From the NCBI GenBank assembly GCA_027422505.1, contig JAPQWV010000012.1, forward strand, positions 23,265,501 through 23,329,500: 64,000 bases of DNA. The letters are read 5' to 3'. Within the stretch, counting starts at the first letter, position 1, and each line of letters opens with the position of its first letter. Below are positions 11,393-23,803 of the stretch, piece by piece. Position numbers and translations under genes: made by a program. This stretch comes from Craterostigma plantagineum (Eukaryota; Streptophyta; Magnoliopsida; Lamiales; Linderniaceae). Below the pieces are notes generated by a model. That model had not been told where the DNA came from, ran no database searches, and saw only the letters and a program-made list of their open reading frames with translations.

Positions 11393-11822
11393 TAGGGGTG
11401 TTCGGTACATACCGTACCGAACCGAACCGAAATTTCGGTACACCCCTTATAGGTACCGACTACCGAACCGAATTTCTCGGTTCGGTATTCGGTATTTACC
11501 GAATTTTTGTTTGGTAAATTCGGTTTTTACCAAATTTACCGAAATTTAAATAATAATACGGTAATAATTAAATTAATATGTATATTAATATAATTGTAAT
11601 TTTATTTTCAATATTAATATAATAAAATATATTTTAATTTTAAAATTTCGGTAATTCGGTATACCGAATTTACCGAAATTCAAAATCTGTACCGAACCGA
11701 ATTTACCGAATACCGAATTATTTTTTTTAGAAGCGAATACCGAACCGAATTTTTCTGTTCGGTTCGATTTTGTACCGAAATTTTGGTTTTTCGGTAGGTA
11801 TATCGAATAACGAACACCCCTA
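11393..11822. mobile_element. hAT-type MITE inside copia remnant
   Basis: 430 bases with terminal inverted repeats TAGGGGTGTTCG / CGAACACCCCTA and an 8-bp target duplication TCCAAGAT at 11385-11392 and 11823-11830. Eight-bp duplications and this terminus type point to hAT. The interior is a foldback rich in alternating TACCGAA and TTCGGTA, with no coding capacity, so it needs a transposase supplied in trans. Confidence 0.92.
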
Positions 11823-11884
11823 TCCAAGATAAACCGTGTGCTACCGCTGTTGTGGAATTTCTAGCCGCCTGTCATTCTTCATCC

Positions 11885-12225
11885 AAGTCGGACAATTTCT
11901 CTTGATGTGTCCCAGCTAACCACACATATAGCATCACATGCCCTTTCCGCCACCTGATTTGGACCTACTGTTGTCCCCAAATTCCCTGGTATATCACATT
12001 CCTCTATGATTCACTCTGCGAATAGCCAACATCCGCCTATAACCAAAATTTGATCGCCTTCTCTTTTCTTGCTCCAAAAGAGTTGACTCCACCATCCACC
12101 GCTTGTACCATCTCATACTGGATAGTTGTGATCAAATTATTACCCGAATCAGGAAGAGAGGTAAGAAGTAAATGGGCCTTACTTTTTTCTCTTTCGACAC
12201 ATCTTAACCCCAAAATTTCCGTCAT
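11885..12225 (-). pseudogene. copia gag remnant with broken zinc knuckle
   Basis: The minus frame 12225-12037 includes KAHLLLTSLPDS followed by LITTI, a hallmark of copia Gag (UBN2-type). About 100 bases further (11942-11888) a CCHC knuckle can be read (CYMCG, then GHIKRNCP), interrupted by an in-frame stop. This assigns the 5376-13207 element to Ty1/copia. Confidence 0.75.
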
Positions 12226-12686
12226 TTACTCCGACTTTTTCCGTCTCCCATCAAAGCTTATCACCCAGCCTTGACAAACGAGCACATCCTTCACTCTTCT
12301 CCGCCGCAGAGTGAAACCTCCCGTACCAGCACACTATCGCACATTTCTATCATCTGTCGCTATTATCCTTGCACAGATTCAATAGCCCGGCCCAAATAGT
12401 ACTGATCAGATAATTCCCAGCAAAAGCTAGCGACACAACACTATTGCCATAACTCCAAAGCTCCACCGCCGCACAAGCTACGCCCATGCCGAGCATACCA
12501 TCAACGATAACCATCTTGTACCATCATTTTTTCAGCACAAGGCATCACCTCGTTGAACCTCGCTCTGACACTGGCTCCCCCCGATCGATGTTCCCTTCTG
12601 ATATCTTTTCTGATGTGGAAGATCGGACACAGCTGCAACCACAGAGCATACTCAGAATACCAGGAGCGTTTGACTCTGACACCACT

Positions 12687-13207
12687 TGTTGGGGTTGAGC
12701 GGTAAATATTTAACTTCGGGCCAGCGGACGTTGTATTTGGGACCCACGACAATTTCGGGATATTAACTAAAGCCGAAATGACACCGAAAGAGAACACTGA
12801 GATTTGACGTGGTTCGGTCAATACCGCCTACATCCACGAAGAGACAATTAATTAGAGAATATTACACCGTACAAATAACGCTCTTGTTCAAACCCAAAAC
12901 CCGAGACCCCTTACCCACCAGGGTAATATTTTTGTACCCACAATTACCCAGTAAAAACTACACCTGCTCTCACCCTTATCCGCCCGGACAAGATTTTCCG
13001 TTTTTTCTTTTTCTTTTTTCCTCTCATTTTTCCTCTCCCTCACTCGCTCTTTCTTTCTCTCAATTTTTGGGTGAGATTTCACTCCATCACCATAAGCCTA
13101 TATATAGGCAATACCTTGAGCTAATAATCAAAACAAAATATGTCATCGCAAACGTCATAGGAGCACATCTTCTATTTTGCTTCTTTATTCATGTTGAAAA
13201 GTCAATA
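12687..13207 (-). repeat. copia LTR, right copy (5' LTR)
   Basis: 521 bases beginning TGTTGGGG and ending GTCAATA, paired with 5376-5903. It is preceded on its interior side by a tRNA-iMet-like primer site with one change (A to G) from the consensus. Confidence 0.9.
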
Positions 13208-13640
13208 AAACACACCGTTTAAATAATTTATGGCTTTGGTAAATTGATTATAATTGTCACTAAAACGAATATCATATGGTAAAATTTCAATGCGTCGGCA
13301 AAAGGATAAAAATAAAGGGTTTATTAGGTGTCAGGCCCCATTAAGTAGTTTAGTTTTGGGTTCAGACCCCATTACATTGGGCTTTAGGATTAAAGACCCA
13401 CTTATCGAAAAATTCAGGGGTCAGGCCCTAAAATGACGCAAAAAGACATATTTAACCCTGACATATGCCAAATTTACGTCTCATACCTGAATGATCCGAT
13501 TTCCAAAAAATTATAACAGTTTTGCGCTGAAAAAAAAAACACTTACTTTCATTTAGATAACAACAGTCTTGTATTGAGTAACATATGTCGTCTATTTAGT
13601 AACAAATGATGTCGCAGAAGTAACACAACATTCAAAAATA

Positions 13641-16600
13641 GGGACAATTACGTTTCAGGCCCTAGAAAAGTTTGAACTTAGTGATCAGGCCCTGTCAGTA
13701 ATTTTTTTAGTTTGACCTATTTTTTGAAAAATTTAAAGGTAAAGACCCAAACTATGCTTTGACTAAAATACCCTTACTAAACCGTTCAGTAAAGTGGTAT
13801 TCGACGCCAGTTGTATGTTACGGATATATGACGCGTTGTTACTGTAAAACTTATAAGCGTTACTTTAAAATGATAATGTGTTACTTATCGATAGTAAAAT
13901 GTTTTTACCAGATTTATATTTCGTTCTCCGGATAATCGAAATCCATTTTTCACAATGAGTCGAGCACAATCGACTGCCCCATCAACCAATCAATTTCGAC
14001 GTGTCACGTACGTTTTATTCTAGTATTGATGAAGAACGATGCAAGAATTGTAATGAATTTTTATATGGGTTCAAATTTGAGAAAAATGTGGCCAAATCGA
14101 ACTAGATTTTGGCAGCAATTGCAGCTAATCTGTGCGTATTCGAGATACCCATAGTTTGGGCGTTTCATAGGCTCTGTGAATTTTGAAACAATCGTTACCT
14201 CATCACTTCTATAACTTACGCTGTGTGAAAGCAGGTCGTATCGCAGTCATTGATTCATCGGGAACACATGTCACTATTTCATGCATTATTGTCACTACGA
14301 TTCGTCTTAATGTTACAAAACTATACAAAAACGTTATTTTATTTCTCACATATTATATTTTTATCTCATTAATTGGTATTGTACGACTTTATTTTGTTTC
14401 TCGGAAGTATATATTTGGTATTTTTGTCCAACATATGGTACTAAGAACAAAGTGGGTCATGGTACAAGGGGTAACTCATAATCTACTTCTTCGTCGATTA
14501 ATTGGTATATTGTGACCTAATTTTGATTTCCGTAAGTATTGATGGTGTATTTTGTTTAATAGACCTGTTCGATATTACGACCTACTTTAGTTTTTCGCAG
14601 ACCTGTTTCGGTATTTATTGACATCGAACTATTACTACATGAAATCGAAGCGTTACTTGGATTATCTGAAATGTTATATTACGAACTAAGTTCTTTTAGA
14701 AGGCATGTTTCGATATTTTTTACATTGAAAGTGTTACTACATAAAACCAAAGCGTTACTTGTTGTTATCGGAACTGTTACTAAAAGTACAGGATTTGTCA
14801 CTAAATAAACAATAAATATTGTTTTATTGCCATGAAGTGGTACTATACTTGCTAAATTTTGGGAGGGAGTTGTGGATTGATTGGGTTAATTGGGCGGGAT
14901 ATTGGTTTTGGATGGATTTGGATGGATTTACTGTACTTGCTAAATTATGGGTGGGATTTGTGGATTGGTTGGGTTAATTGGGCGGGATTTATGCAAGGAT
15001 TGGGATTTTAGCGGGATTGCTAAATCAGTGCAAATGTGTTACTAATAACTATTTAATTGTTATCCATTTAGTTAAATATGTTACTAAAAGTTGCTTATGT
15101 GTTACCAATTGTTGCAGTTGTCGCACCAAGGTTTAGGGTTATGTGTTTATGGAGATTAAGGTTTAATGTTTCAGGGTTACCCTTTAAGGTTTCAGGATTT
15201 ACGACATATAAACTGATATTTGTGGTTTAATTTTGAATTTTGATGGCATTCTTGTTGAAATTCATATGTGATGTTTCAACGAACAAAGTAATAGTTTATG
15301 TTTTGAATAACTATTGACCTCGAACATTCACTATCATCAACCTCAATCGAACAATGTAGCTTTTAAAGGAATTTGGTGTGATAAATGCATCAAATCATAC
15401 ATGTACAAGATGTTAATCTTGTAAATCTCGAACAATGTGCATTTATGAACGAAATTAATCGGATTAGTAGTATGGTACTGGAAACCTGTTATGTGGTATC
15501 ATTATGTGTAAACACGTTATTCGATAGGTTCGTATTGTTATTTGATAGCAAACCGGTACTGGTGACGTTAATGGTACTGGTGACGTTAATGAATCATCCT
15601 GTTAATATTCCTTAACAAATAACTTCGAGAATGTATCAAATATAGATTTACGACATATAAAATGATATTTGTGGTTTAATTTTGAAGTTTGAATACGTTT
15701 GTGATAAAATTCGTAACGTTATGTCTCATTAAAAGAGATACTAGTGTATGTTGTGAAGGAAGAGCTATATGTTTACATGATATTTTATCTCAACTTTCAC
15801 ATATTGATATCAACATTCGCAAAACGTGTCTTTTACAGAAATTTTGTGATTTAGCTTCATCATATTATCTATTTCCATGAATGTCAATCTTATATATCCG
15901 AACGAAATGAATTTATGAACGAAATTTAATCGAAATAGTGATGTGGTATTGATTAGTTATTATGTGGTACTTGTAACCACACATTTGTTATAAACTTGGC
16001 ATATATTGTTATTTTTTATCAGACATGTGGTATTATTTGCAGGCAATGTGGTAATATTAAGTTTGTACTGCTAATATCTCTGAAATTATAGAACATTCTA
16101 GAATGTTCTTAATGATGTGTTACCCAGAAGACGTGAATTGTTACTCAGAATACATGGAGTGTTATTTACTTGTGACGAGTCGTTATTATTTTCTCATTAT
16201 ATGTTCGTTTTGCGGAAACATTTGTTATAAAATTCAAGACATATGGTATTATTGTTCCGTTAACTGTTACTCAAAAAGCATGAAGTGTTATCCAGTAACC
16301 ATTTTAATTAGCAAATGTTACCGCTTAAATCTCAAAAAAAATTCTTCGTTAATCCATGATTAACATCAATAATTATCGCCGATAACTAAGGCCCATGATG
16401 AAATTGTGTCGAATTTACATTATCCGGTCATTAAGGTCGAGATTTCATCGTATTAAACGAAATTTCCGAATTGTTTTTGAAGCATTCGTGCTTTATGAAC
16501 TACGAAAATTCTCTTTGATTATGATGACCCATGAAAAATTGAAGCCAATATAACTTTGTGATGTTAGTAACGTCGAGATTGGGTCGGATTTGGAACGTGA

Positions 16601-17315
16601 ATTTTTTCTTTCGACCGCTTGAGTGTAAAAAAATGTGTTATTGCAGGAAACGGTATTTTTTTTGAATGATGTGTTACTTATGCGGCATCATTTGGTATTT
16701 ACTAAAAGAAACGTGGTATTTTCTGCTATATGAGCAACATTTATCCTTATCAACATCTCACAATTAAGGTCACTAATATCCGAAACTTATCAACACTTAT
16801 GACCAAATTAAGGATAATTTCACCTTATATCATCACAATCGTGGAGATCTGTTCGGGTGTGAACGTGAAATCTCATTTCGATCGATGCGTCGCTTGTTGG
16901 GAGAGATGATGGCATACACTTGTAAATTTTGCAACATTGAATGACAAATATGTCTTATTACAGGGTTTGGGTATTTTCCTCTGATTTATTCGTTTTCTTG
17001 GTATTACTATTATAATTGATACATTTGTTACTAAATATATACTATATGGTATTCAATACAAGACCGTTATCCAAAAGAAAGGAAATGTTTTTTAAAGCGC
17101 AAAAACTGTTATAATTGTTTCGACACCTGTTATCCGATAATTTAGGTATCATGTGGTAAATTTCGTATATATCAGGGATAATTATGTCTTTTCGCAGCCT
17201 TTAGGTAGTTTCCACTGAGTTTTTCAAAAACTAGGTCTTTTATCCTAAACGAAATTCAAATGGGGCCTGAACCCAAAGTTAAATATGTTACTAGGGTCTG
17301 ATCTTTAATTAACCC
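13641..17315. mobile_element. non-autonomous Mutator-like element nested in another
   Basis: 3,675 bases. Terminal repeats GGGACAATTACGTTTCAGGC and, on the other strand, GGGTTAATTAAAGATCAGAC are imperfect. The 9-bp target duplication TCAAAAATA is at 13632-13640 and 17316-17324. No transposase frame is present. The interior is AT-rich and pervaded by TGTTACT/TGGTATT-type words on the plus strand. It is clearly related, in opposite orientation, to 31497-35750. Confidence 0.9.
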
Positions 17316-17486
17316 TCAAAAATAATACCGCTTCCTGCAACATCTTTTGTTAATGTGTTAATGTAGGAAGCGGTATTATTTATGAATTATGTGTTACTTC
17401 TGCGGCATCATTTGTTACTAAATAGACGCCATATGGTACTCAATACAAGATTGTTGTTATCCAAATGAAAGGAAGTGTTCTTTCAG

Positions 17487-18550
17487 CGCAAAACTGTTAT
17501 AATTGTTCTTAAACCCTCCACCCAACCATCCCCCCGTTTTCCTAGACAGAAAATTCATCACTATAGGGAACTTGCTCGATCAGTGGAAAAAATGGGGTTA
17601 GATAGTCCGATGTAATAAATATATCTGTTAATAACATTTTATTGTCGATAAGTAACGTCTTATGACGTTAAAGTAACACTTACGGTTTTTACGATAACAA
17701 ATCAGTATAATTGTGTAACAGTTATAATTGTTCTTGAACCCTCCACCCGACCATCTCCCCCCTGTTTCCCTAGACATAAAATTCATCATTATAGGGAGCA
17801 ATGCTCCTATAATAGGTTACCAATTTTCAATCTCAAAACGTGTAATAAGATCGAAACGCTAGTGATTCGATCATTTATAGGAGAACACTAATGGTCGTCG
17901 CGCCGACTTTAGGGTTTACCGAAACAGATCTGCTACACAAAATACCACATCAATACTTATGAAAACAAATTAGGTGTTAACAATCGACTGCGCTCGATCA
18001 GTGTGAAAAATGGGGTTCGATAGTGCGATATAATAAATATGTCCGTTAATAACATTTTACGGTCGGTAAGTAACGTCTTGTGACGTTAAAGTAAGACGTA
18101 CAGTTTTTACGGTAACAAATCAGTATAATTGTGTAACAGTTATAATTGTTCTTGAACCCTCCACCCGACCATCTCCCCACTGTTTCCCTAGACAGAAAAT
18201 TCATCATTATAGGGAGCAATGCTCCTATAATAGGTTACCAATTTTCAATCTCGAAACGTGTAATAAGATCGAAACGCTAGTGATTCGATCTTTTATAGGA
18301 GAACACTAATGATCATCGCGCCGAGTTTAGGGTTTACCGAAATAGATCTGCTACACAAAATACCACATCAATACTTATGAAAAACAAAACAAGGTGTTAA
18401 CAATCAACTGTGCTCGATCGGTGTGAAAATGGGGTTCGATAGTCCGATGTAGTAAATATGTCTGTAAACATTTTACTGTCGATAAGTAACGTCTTATGAC
18501 GTTAAAGTAACACTTACGATTTTTACGGTAACAAATCAGTATAACTGTGT
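17487..18550. repeat. tandem repeat of about 418 bp in the outer MULE
   Basis: The landmark GTTATAATTGTTCTT followed by a CCCTCCACCC block occurs at about 17487, 17721 and 18139. The last two starts are 418 bases apart; the first interval is shorter (about 234) because that copy lacks the block around AATAGGTTACCAATTTTC. The array runs on to about 18550 as a partial third unit. Confidence 0.85.
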
Positions 18551-18743
18551 AACATAAAACTGACGTCAAATACCATTCAGAAATCACTTTTATTAAGGGC
18601 AATTTCGTCAAATCACAGTTTTTGGTCCTTTTCACTTAATTTTTCAAAAAATAGGTCCTTAAAACTAAAAAAAAATCTGACAGAGACTGATTCCTAATTT
18701 AAATTTCTGACAGGGTCTGACATAAAATTTCCCCAAAAATAAA

Positions 18744-19354
18744 TCCTTCGTAGTCGAAGGTTAATCAGAAGTAACCGATAGTAAAAGCATAATGTTATTG
18801 TTGATATCTAAGCGGAATAATTAGATTACCTATATCTGAGTCGGGCCGGCCCAATGGGCCATAAAATGACCCGACCCGAAATCACACAGTTCACCTTGTA
18901 TTGGGGCGCAAGAAAACGATTGTGCCTTTTCTTTTCACTGCTGCTGCTGAAAATTCTCTCTTCTTAGCTTCCAAGCTGCAAAAAATCAGGTACGCTTGTT
19001 TGAGACGTGTTTCATCTGCTTTCGTTGTCTGGGAATTGCATCGTTGCATTTGAGCTGTCATCAATTTCGGTCATTAAGGTTTGTTGTTGCAATCGTGGTG
19101 GATGGTTTGTTTGATGGCAATCTTATTCTTCATAGTGTAATATCGCATACTCCAGCTGAATAATAGTGTTTCTGAAATTTCGGGCATCGTTTTTTTTTAT
19201 TCTTCGTAATTTTCTCCATCTTTAGCTAGGAGTTGCATTGGGTGTGGATTTAAGCAATTGATGTAGTATATACAAATGTTAACTGTGTCTAGTGTAGACT
19301 GAGTGAGTTCAGCTTAACCTTTAAAGTTTTTGCCTATTCACTGACGTAGGGAAA
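18744..19354 (+). promoter_or_regulatory. promoter and 5' UTR (with intron) of PBE1
   Basis: Between the MULE TSD and the proteasome start codon. A likely 5' UTR intron begins at GGTACGCTTG (near 18989) and ends at a TAG acceptor a few bases before the ATG (about 19349). Upstream lies a GGCCCAATGGGCC-like stretch (about 18849) resembling the site II-type GGCCCA elements of plant housekeeping genes. This is inferred from sequence only. Confidence 0.5.
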
Positions 19355-20954
19355 ATGATGAAGATCGATTTTGGCGAACTTGATGCATCTGCTCCGTTGA
19401 AGAAATACACGGCCGATGATGCCCATGATGAGATTCTATCTCCGCCGTGTTTTCAACTTCCTGGTTCTACGAATGATGTAAGCAAGAATCAGTTTGCTGT
19501 ATCTTCGGCTAATAAGAGGAATAATGAAGCTCCGAGTCTCTGATTACGAATTTTTATTTACTCCGATTTTTGTTTCGGGACGTTTAGTTTGACAGGTTTC
19601 TGAAAGATGCAGTGCAGATGGTGAAACCTGCAAAGGGGACAACAACGCTGGCTTTCATATTCAAAGATGGTGTGATGGTGGCTGCAGATTCTCGGGCAAG
19701 CATGGGAGGCTATATATGTGAGGCTATAGTCTTAATATGTTATGTGTTTGTATGTGTATGTTTTAACTTTGGATGATACGATAGCAACTTCTGTTGGGAT
19801 TAATATATATATTTGCTTCTTGGCAGCATCACAGTCTGTAAAGAAAATCATTGAAATAAACCCTTACATGCTTGGGACAATGGCTGGGGGTGCTGCGGAC
19901 TGCCAGTTCTGGCACAGAAATCTGGGAATTAAGGTATATCCTAATATAATCAGTGCCAGTTTGATCCATCAGTTATATTAGTTTCACCATCAGTTAGAGA
20001 CTGATATTTCTGGAATATAAATATATGTCTTGAAACATCGATTAATGAGTCTCATTACTTGAATTATTGAATGCGACATCAAGTGTTTCTTGAACTTCGT
20101 CACTTACTGCTTTGACTCCTTTTATGATATCTGTTTTCGCACTAAGTACATCTAAAGATAATGGCCTTTAACAATATATCAGTGTCGTTTGCACGAATTG
20201 GCAAACAAAAGGAGAATTTCTCTTGCGGGAGCTTCAAAGTTGCTGGCAAATATTCTGTATTCGTACAGAGGCATGGGTTTGTCCGTTGGAACAATGATAG
20301 CTGGCTGGGATGAACAGGTACAGAATGAACATGTTCTTTTTATTGCCAATAAGCCTCAAAGTTCCATAACATCATTTGGGCCATCTTTTGCAGGGTCCTG
20401 GACTTTATTACGTTGACAGCGAAGGTGGACGTTTAAAAGGCACTAGATTCTCCGTTGGCTCTGGCTCACCCTATGCATACGGTGTGTTAGACAGCGGGTA
20501 TGTATATATCCTATATTTATTTTTTCCTCTTCATTTCTCACCGCTACTGCTCTTTTTAGTTCCCAATTTGCTACCATCATAGAACAAAGAATTATAAAGT
20601 TGACATCTTTAAACATTTCAATTAGTCTTAGAAATTCGATTGTATAGGTACCGTTACGATCTCTCTGTTGATGAGGCAGCAGAGCTTGCTAGAAGGGCTA
20701 TTTATCACGCTACATTCCGTGATGGAGCCAGTGGTGGTGTTGCTAGTGGTATATATCTCTTCTCTAGACTCTTTCTTCTTCATCTCTTTAGTTATCCTTG
20801 TCTTAGGTTGTCTTCTATCTCAGTATACCACGTGGGCCCCAATGGGTGGAAGAAGCTATCGGGCGACGATGTGGGAGAACTCCACTACAAGTACTATCCC
20901 GTCGAGCCCATTACGACTGTTGAACGAGAGATGGCAGACGTTACTATTTCCTGA
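19355..20954 (+). CDS. PBE1: 20S proteasome subunit beta type-5
   Basis: Seven exons (19355-19477, 19588-19717, 19827-19933, 20183-20317, 20394-20497, 20648-20748, 20824-20954) join in frame to 276 aa, with GT-AG introns throughout. The product is the chymotrypsin-like catalytic beta-5 subunit of the 20S core. A propeptide of about 58 aa ends in Gly before the catalytic threonine ([11 protein letters not shown], Thr59). Counted from that residue, Asp17 (VAADSR) and Lys33 (SVKK) are both present, so the active site is complete. Other family motifs are [25 protein letters not shown] and [12 protein letters not shown]. Length matches Arabidopsis PBE1 (274 aa, from memory). The ATG at 19355 is followed at once by a second ATG; either could be used. 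Confidence 0.97.
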
Positions 20955-21953
20955 GAAACACAGGCATGTTTGTTTTCCCATAGATTTCGGCATCACAATG
21001 TCATGTTATTTCAGCTTTCTGTGAACTCTTTTTGAGTTTTTTTGGGATGGCCAGAATTCTTGTCTGAAACATACGCGATAGTGTTATCTTTTTATGCTTT
21101 CTGTGGTGTTTGTTGAATGTCTTGGGATTTATTACTTGTTGAAACTTTTGTTCAAACAATCATTACAACTTTTGATTCGTGGAAACGAACTCTTTGCTTG
21201 GTAGATAATCTAGCATGTGTACTTTAGTGCGAAGTGGGGGGAGGGGGACAAACGTACTACTCAAATAACAGTGAATGATTATCTTTGCTTTGAAGTGAAA
21301 AGAATGGAATTGTCTTGTGATTTGCATTACAAGGACAATGAGCTTATGTAAGCTTCTAAACATGTTTTCCCCCATCTGCACTATTTTGGACGTATTGTTG
21401 ATCAAATACGTCCATATTAGTCTATTTATGGTAAAATAAAAAATTATATATGTATATAATGCGGTAATGATTGTTCTGCCACAATTTATTATTGATTTTT
21501 TTGTTATTCCATTGGAGATTGCAGTAAACGCATAACACGCACATGCATCAACGTAACTATACTCCTATATAAAATTAGGGTTTTATCTTTCCTACTCAAT
21601 TAGGTATAACTTCAACTCACTAAGAATGACATGTGTCACATTACACCATATTCCAATCATATTAAAATACAAACGCGTGTGTTTCATTAAATGAACATGA
21701 TTCATGCCAGTTGGGTTGGTAGGTAAATTTAAGACCGTAATTTACCTAGTTTAACAATTATCATATGTATGTTACATAAATAACCTTTTTTAGCAAAAAA
21801 AAAATATCCTTTTTCCTTTGAATTTTGAGTTTTCTGTATCTTTTAATTTTCTTTTGATAAGAAGACATTAGGTCAAATCAAATTCCTAATCTTCTTTGGA
21901 ACTAGTAAATTTAACTTTAATCCATTCACGAAATTCAACTGAGACAGAACTCA
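20955..21953. other. intergenic between PBE1 and the F-box gene
   Basis: Tail-to-tail spacer holding both 3' UTRs. A G-rich patch (about 21236-21249) and AT-rich DNA were seen, and no gene or bounded repeat. Confidence 0.5.
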
Positions 21954-23803
21954 TCATGCCTCAATAGTAACACAACGCAGGCACGAGCCCAACAACTTGA
22001 CTTCGGAAGTACCCCACTCCGAGCCCATCGCACCCTCGGGATCGTACGTCATCGTCTCGTGATCGGAGAACAAGAGAAGCTTTCTATCCAAAATCCCGAG
22101 CTTCAATTCGACCCTCGAGCTTCCCGCCAACGGAATTCGAACCTTCCTCTGCAAACCCTCGACCGGGTCGAAAACCGCCAAATCGCGCTCGTTCTTCCAC
22201 TCAACGAAATACAGCCTCCCGCCCAGCACAGCGTGGGCGATCACCATAACACACCCGTCCGTCCTCGTATGCCTCCGCCATTTCCGCCCCTCGGGATCGT
22301 ACACGTCGATGCACCTCGAGTTTCCGATGGTGAAGTCCGACCTCCCTCCCATCACGTAGATTTTCCCGTCCCCGAAGGCGCACGCGAAGCATCCCTTCCT
22401 CGGGCGCCTCAGGCTCTCGATTAGGGCCCACGTGTCTGCCTCGGGATCGTAGACTTCTGCGGACGAGAGGGATTCTCCGTTCGGTCCACAACCGCCGACT
22501 GCGTAGACGAGGCCGTTCGACTCGGCGCAGGCGAAGTCGTATCGGGGAAAGTTTATACTCGCCATCTTGCTCCATCTGAATTGGGCTCAAAACGTGTCAA
22601 TCTATGAATCGTATTCACATGATCAAATTTTTTAAAAAAAATTATGATGCAGTCCCATCAACATTAAACTTTTATGTGAGTTTGTCTGCTTATAAAGGTA
22701 TAAAAACTTTTCACTTTTATGTGAGTTTGTCTGCTTATAAAGGTATAAGCACTTTTCAGTGAAATTGTACTGGTGTTTGTTTAAGGAATTTAGTTAGAAA
22801 AGAAAAAGAATAATTAATTTTTGTGTTTGGTTGATTAGAGAACTAGACGAGGATAGAACAACAAATTTAATTAAGTTAATTTAAAGCAAAACCCGTGAAC
22901 AAATTATTTTCTTCACCAAATGATGAGTAAACGGAGAAAAAGCTAATGGAAACCATTTATCTGTTTAGTTTTCTTTTCCTCACTACTTTCATTAATCGAG
23001 GGACTAGTCACTATCACCCATTAAAAGAAAAATTAACGCATCTAATGCTAGATAAGAGAAGATATAAATCAGTAGGTCTCATGGAAACAAAAAAATTAAC
23101 GAATCTCACGGCAATCCATTGAAAGAAAAAAAATTAGAATTACACTTGTAATGCTATACTAATCTTCCCAGGAAATGACCTATCGAAGATAAAATTTATA
23201 ATTCCAGATATGATGTAGAAAAAAAAATATTATGGCGATGAAACTAAGCTACATGTTTAATAAATATATATGGTGAGGTGGTTAAACTATATTTCGAGAT
23301 TAAAACCTGTTGAGGAAAGAATCGTATCGGTAAACATCGGACGAAACGGATGGAGCCCCATTATCACCGTTCGAATACCCACCAATGACCATAAGCTTTC
23401 CGTCAAGTACGACCGTACCCGACCCGGATTTTACGGGTCCGGGCATGGGCGGGAGCTCATACAGCTTCCGACCCGAACGATCCATCACCTCCCATCGCGG
23501 CCCACAATCCGCCGCGAGAAGAAGAAAATAGAGCCACTCCTCGAGCGCGCCGGCGAGTCTACGTACAGTGAAGAACTCCTTGCTCGTCATAACAGATCTC
23601 CATTTCTTGCAAACGGCGGCCATCGCCGGAAAATGAGATCTCGGTACTAGGCCGAGGCAGTGCTTTGCGACGTCGTCTGGCAAGCCTGGCAAAATAGGAG
23701 GATTGTCGTCGCCGGAAAGCTGGGGAATGGTACGGCGTTTGGCGGTGAACGTTGGGTTGTTATCTTCTTGGGCTACGGTGGCGACGGCGACGGAGACACA
23801 CAT
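21954..23803 (-). CDS. F-box/kelch-repeat protein (At1g67480-like)
   Basis: Two exons (23803-23307 and 22575-21954) join inside an Arg codon to give 372 aa. An F-box lies at about residues 38-82 (LPGLPDDVAKHCLGLVPR ... CKKWR), and kelch blades follow, e.g. LMVIGGYS, VYAVGGCGPNGESLSSAEVYDP and IYVMGGRSDFTIGNSRCIDVYDP. F-box proteins of this type recruit substrates to SCF ubiquitin ligases through the kelch propeller; the substrate is unknown here. Wording and length resemble the Arabidopsis protein At1g67480 (from memory). A stop lies three codons upstream of the ATG, which fixes the start. The coding parts are GC-rich against AT-rich flanks. The intron (731 bases) contains a 45-bp direct duplication. 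Confidence 0.94.
22668..22757. repeat. 45-bp tandem duplication in the F-box gene intron
   Basis: Two adjacent copies (22668-22712, 22713-22757) beginning ACTTTTATGTGAGTTTG, with only a couple of differences. Confidence 0.85.

Larger units (their letters stand above)
5376..13207 (-). mobile_element. Ty1/copia LTR element, decayed, host of nested insertions
   Basis: Two related LTRs (5376-5903 and 12687-13207) flank this element, and AAACA is duplicated at 5371-5375 and 13208-13212. Transcription polarity is minus: a tRNA-iMet-like primer site (ACTCTGACACCA on plus, 12673-12684) abuts the right LTR, and a purine run (GGAAAGGGGGGAG on minus) abuts the left LTR. After removing the nested gypsy element (6013-10786 plus one TSD copy) and the MITE (11393-11822), only about 2 kb of interior remains, with broken gag and protease/pre-integrase pieces and no reverse transcriptase. 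It is therefore an internally deleted, immobile copy. LTR ends are TATTG/CAACA on minus, a slightly decayed TG...CA pair. Confidence 0.88.
13317..18734. mobile_element. non-autonomous Mutator-like element (outer copy)
   Basis: Ends GGGTTTATTAGGTGTCAGGC and, on the other strand, GGGGAAATTTTATGTCAGAC, with a 9-bp target duplication AAAAATAAA at 13308-13316 and 18735-18743. Nine-bp duplication plus GGG-starting degenerate terminal repeats fits Mutator-like elements. After removal of the nested MULE (13641-17315 and one TSD copy) the element is only about 1.7 kb, with no transposase frame. Its right part carries a tandem repeat (17487-18550). Confidence 0.88.

Noticed and set aside
15689..15880. 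63-codon frame conserved in the inverted MULE copy (33397-33588)
   Set aside because: Both copies begin with TTG, not ATG, the composition is AT-rich with no domain, and similarity is explained by the elements being copies of each other.
13317..18734. Helitron interpretation of the AT-rich repeat block
   Set aside because: Terminal inverted repeats and 9-bp target duplications contradict Helitrons, which have neither.
22059..22424. Plus and alternate minus frames over the kelch exon
   Set aside because: Shadows of the GC-rich F-box/kelch coding exon.
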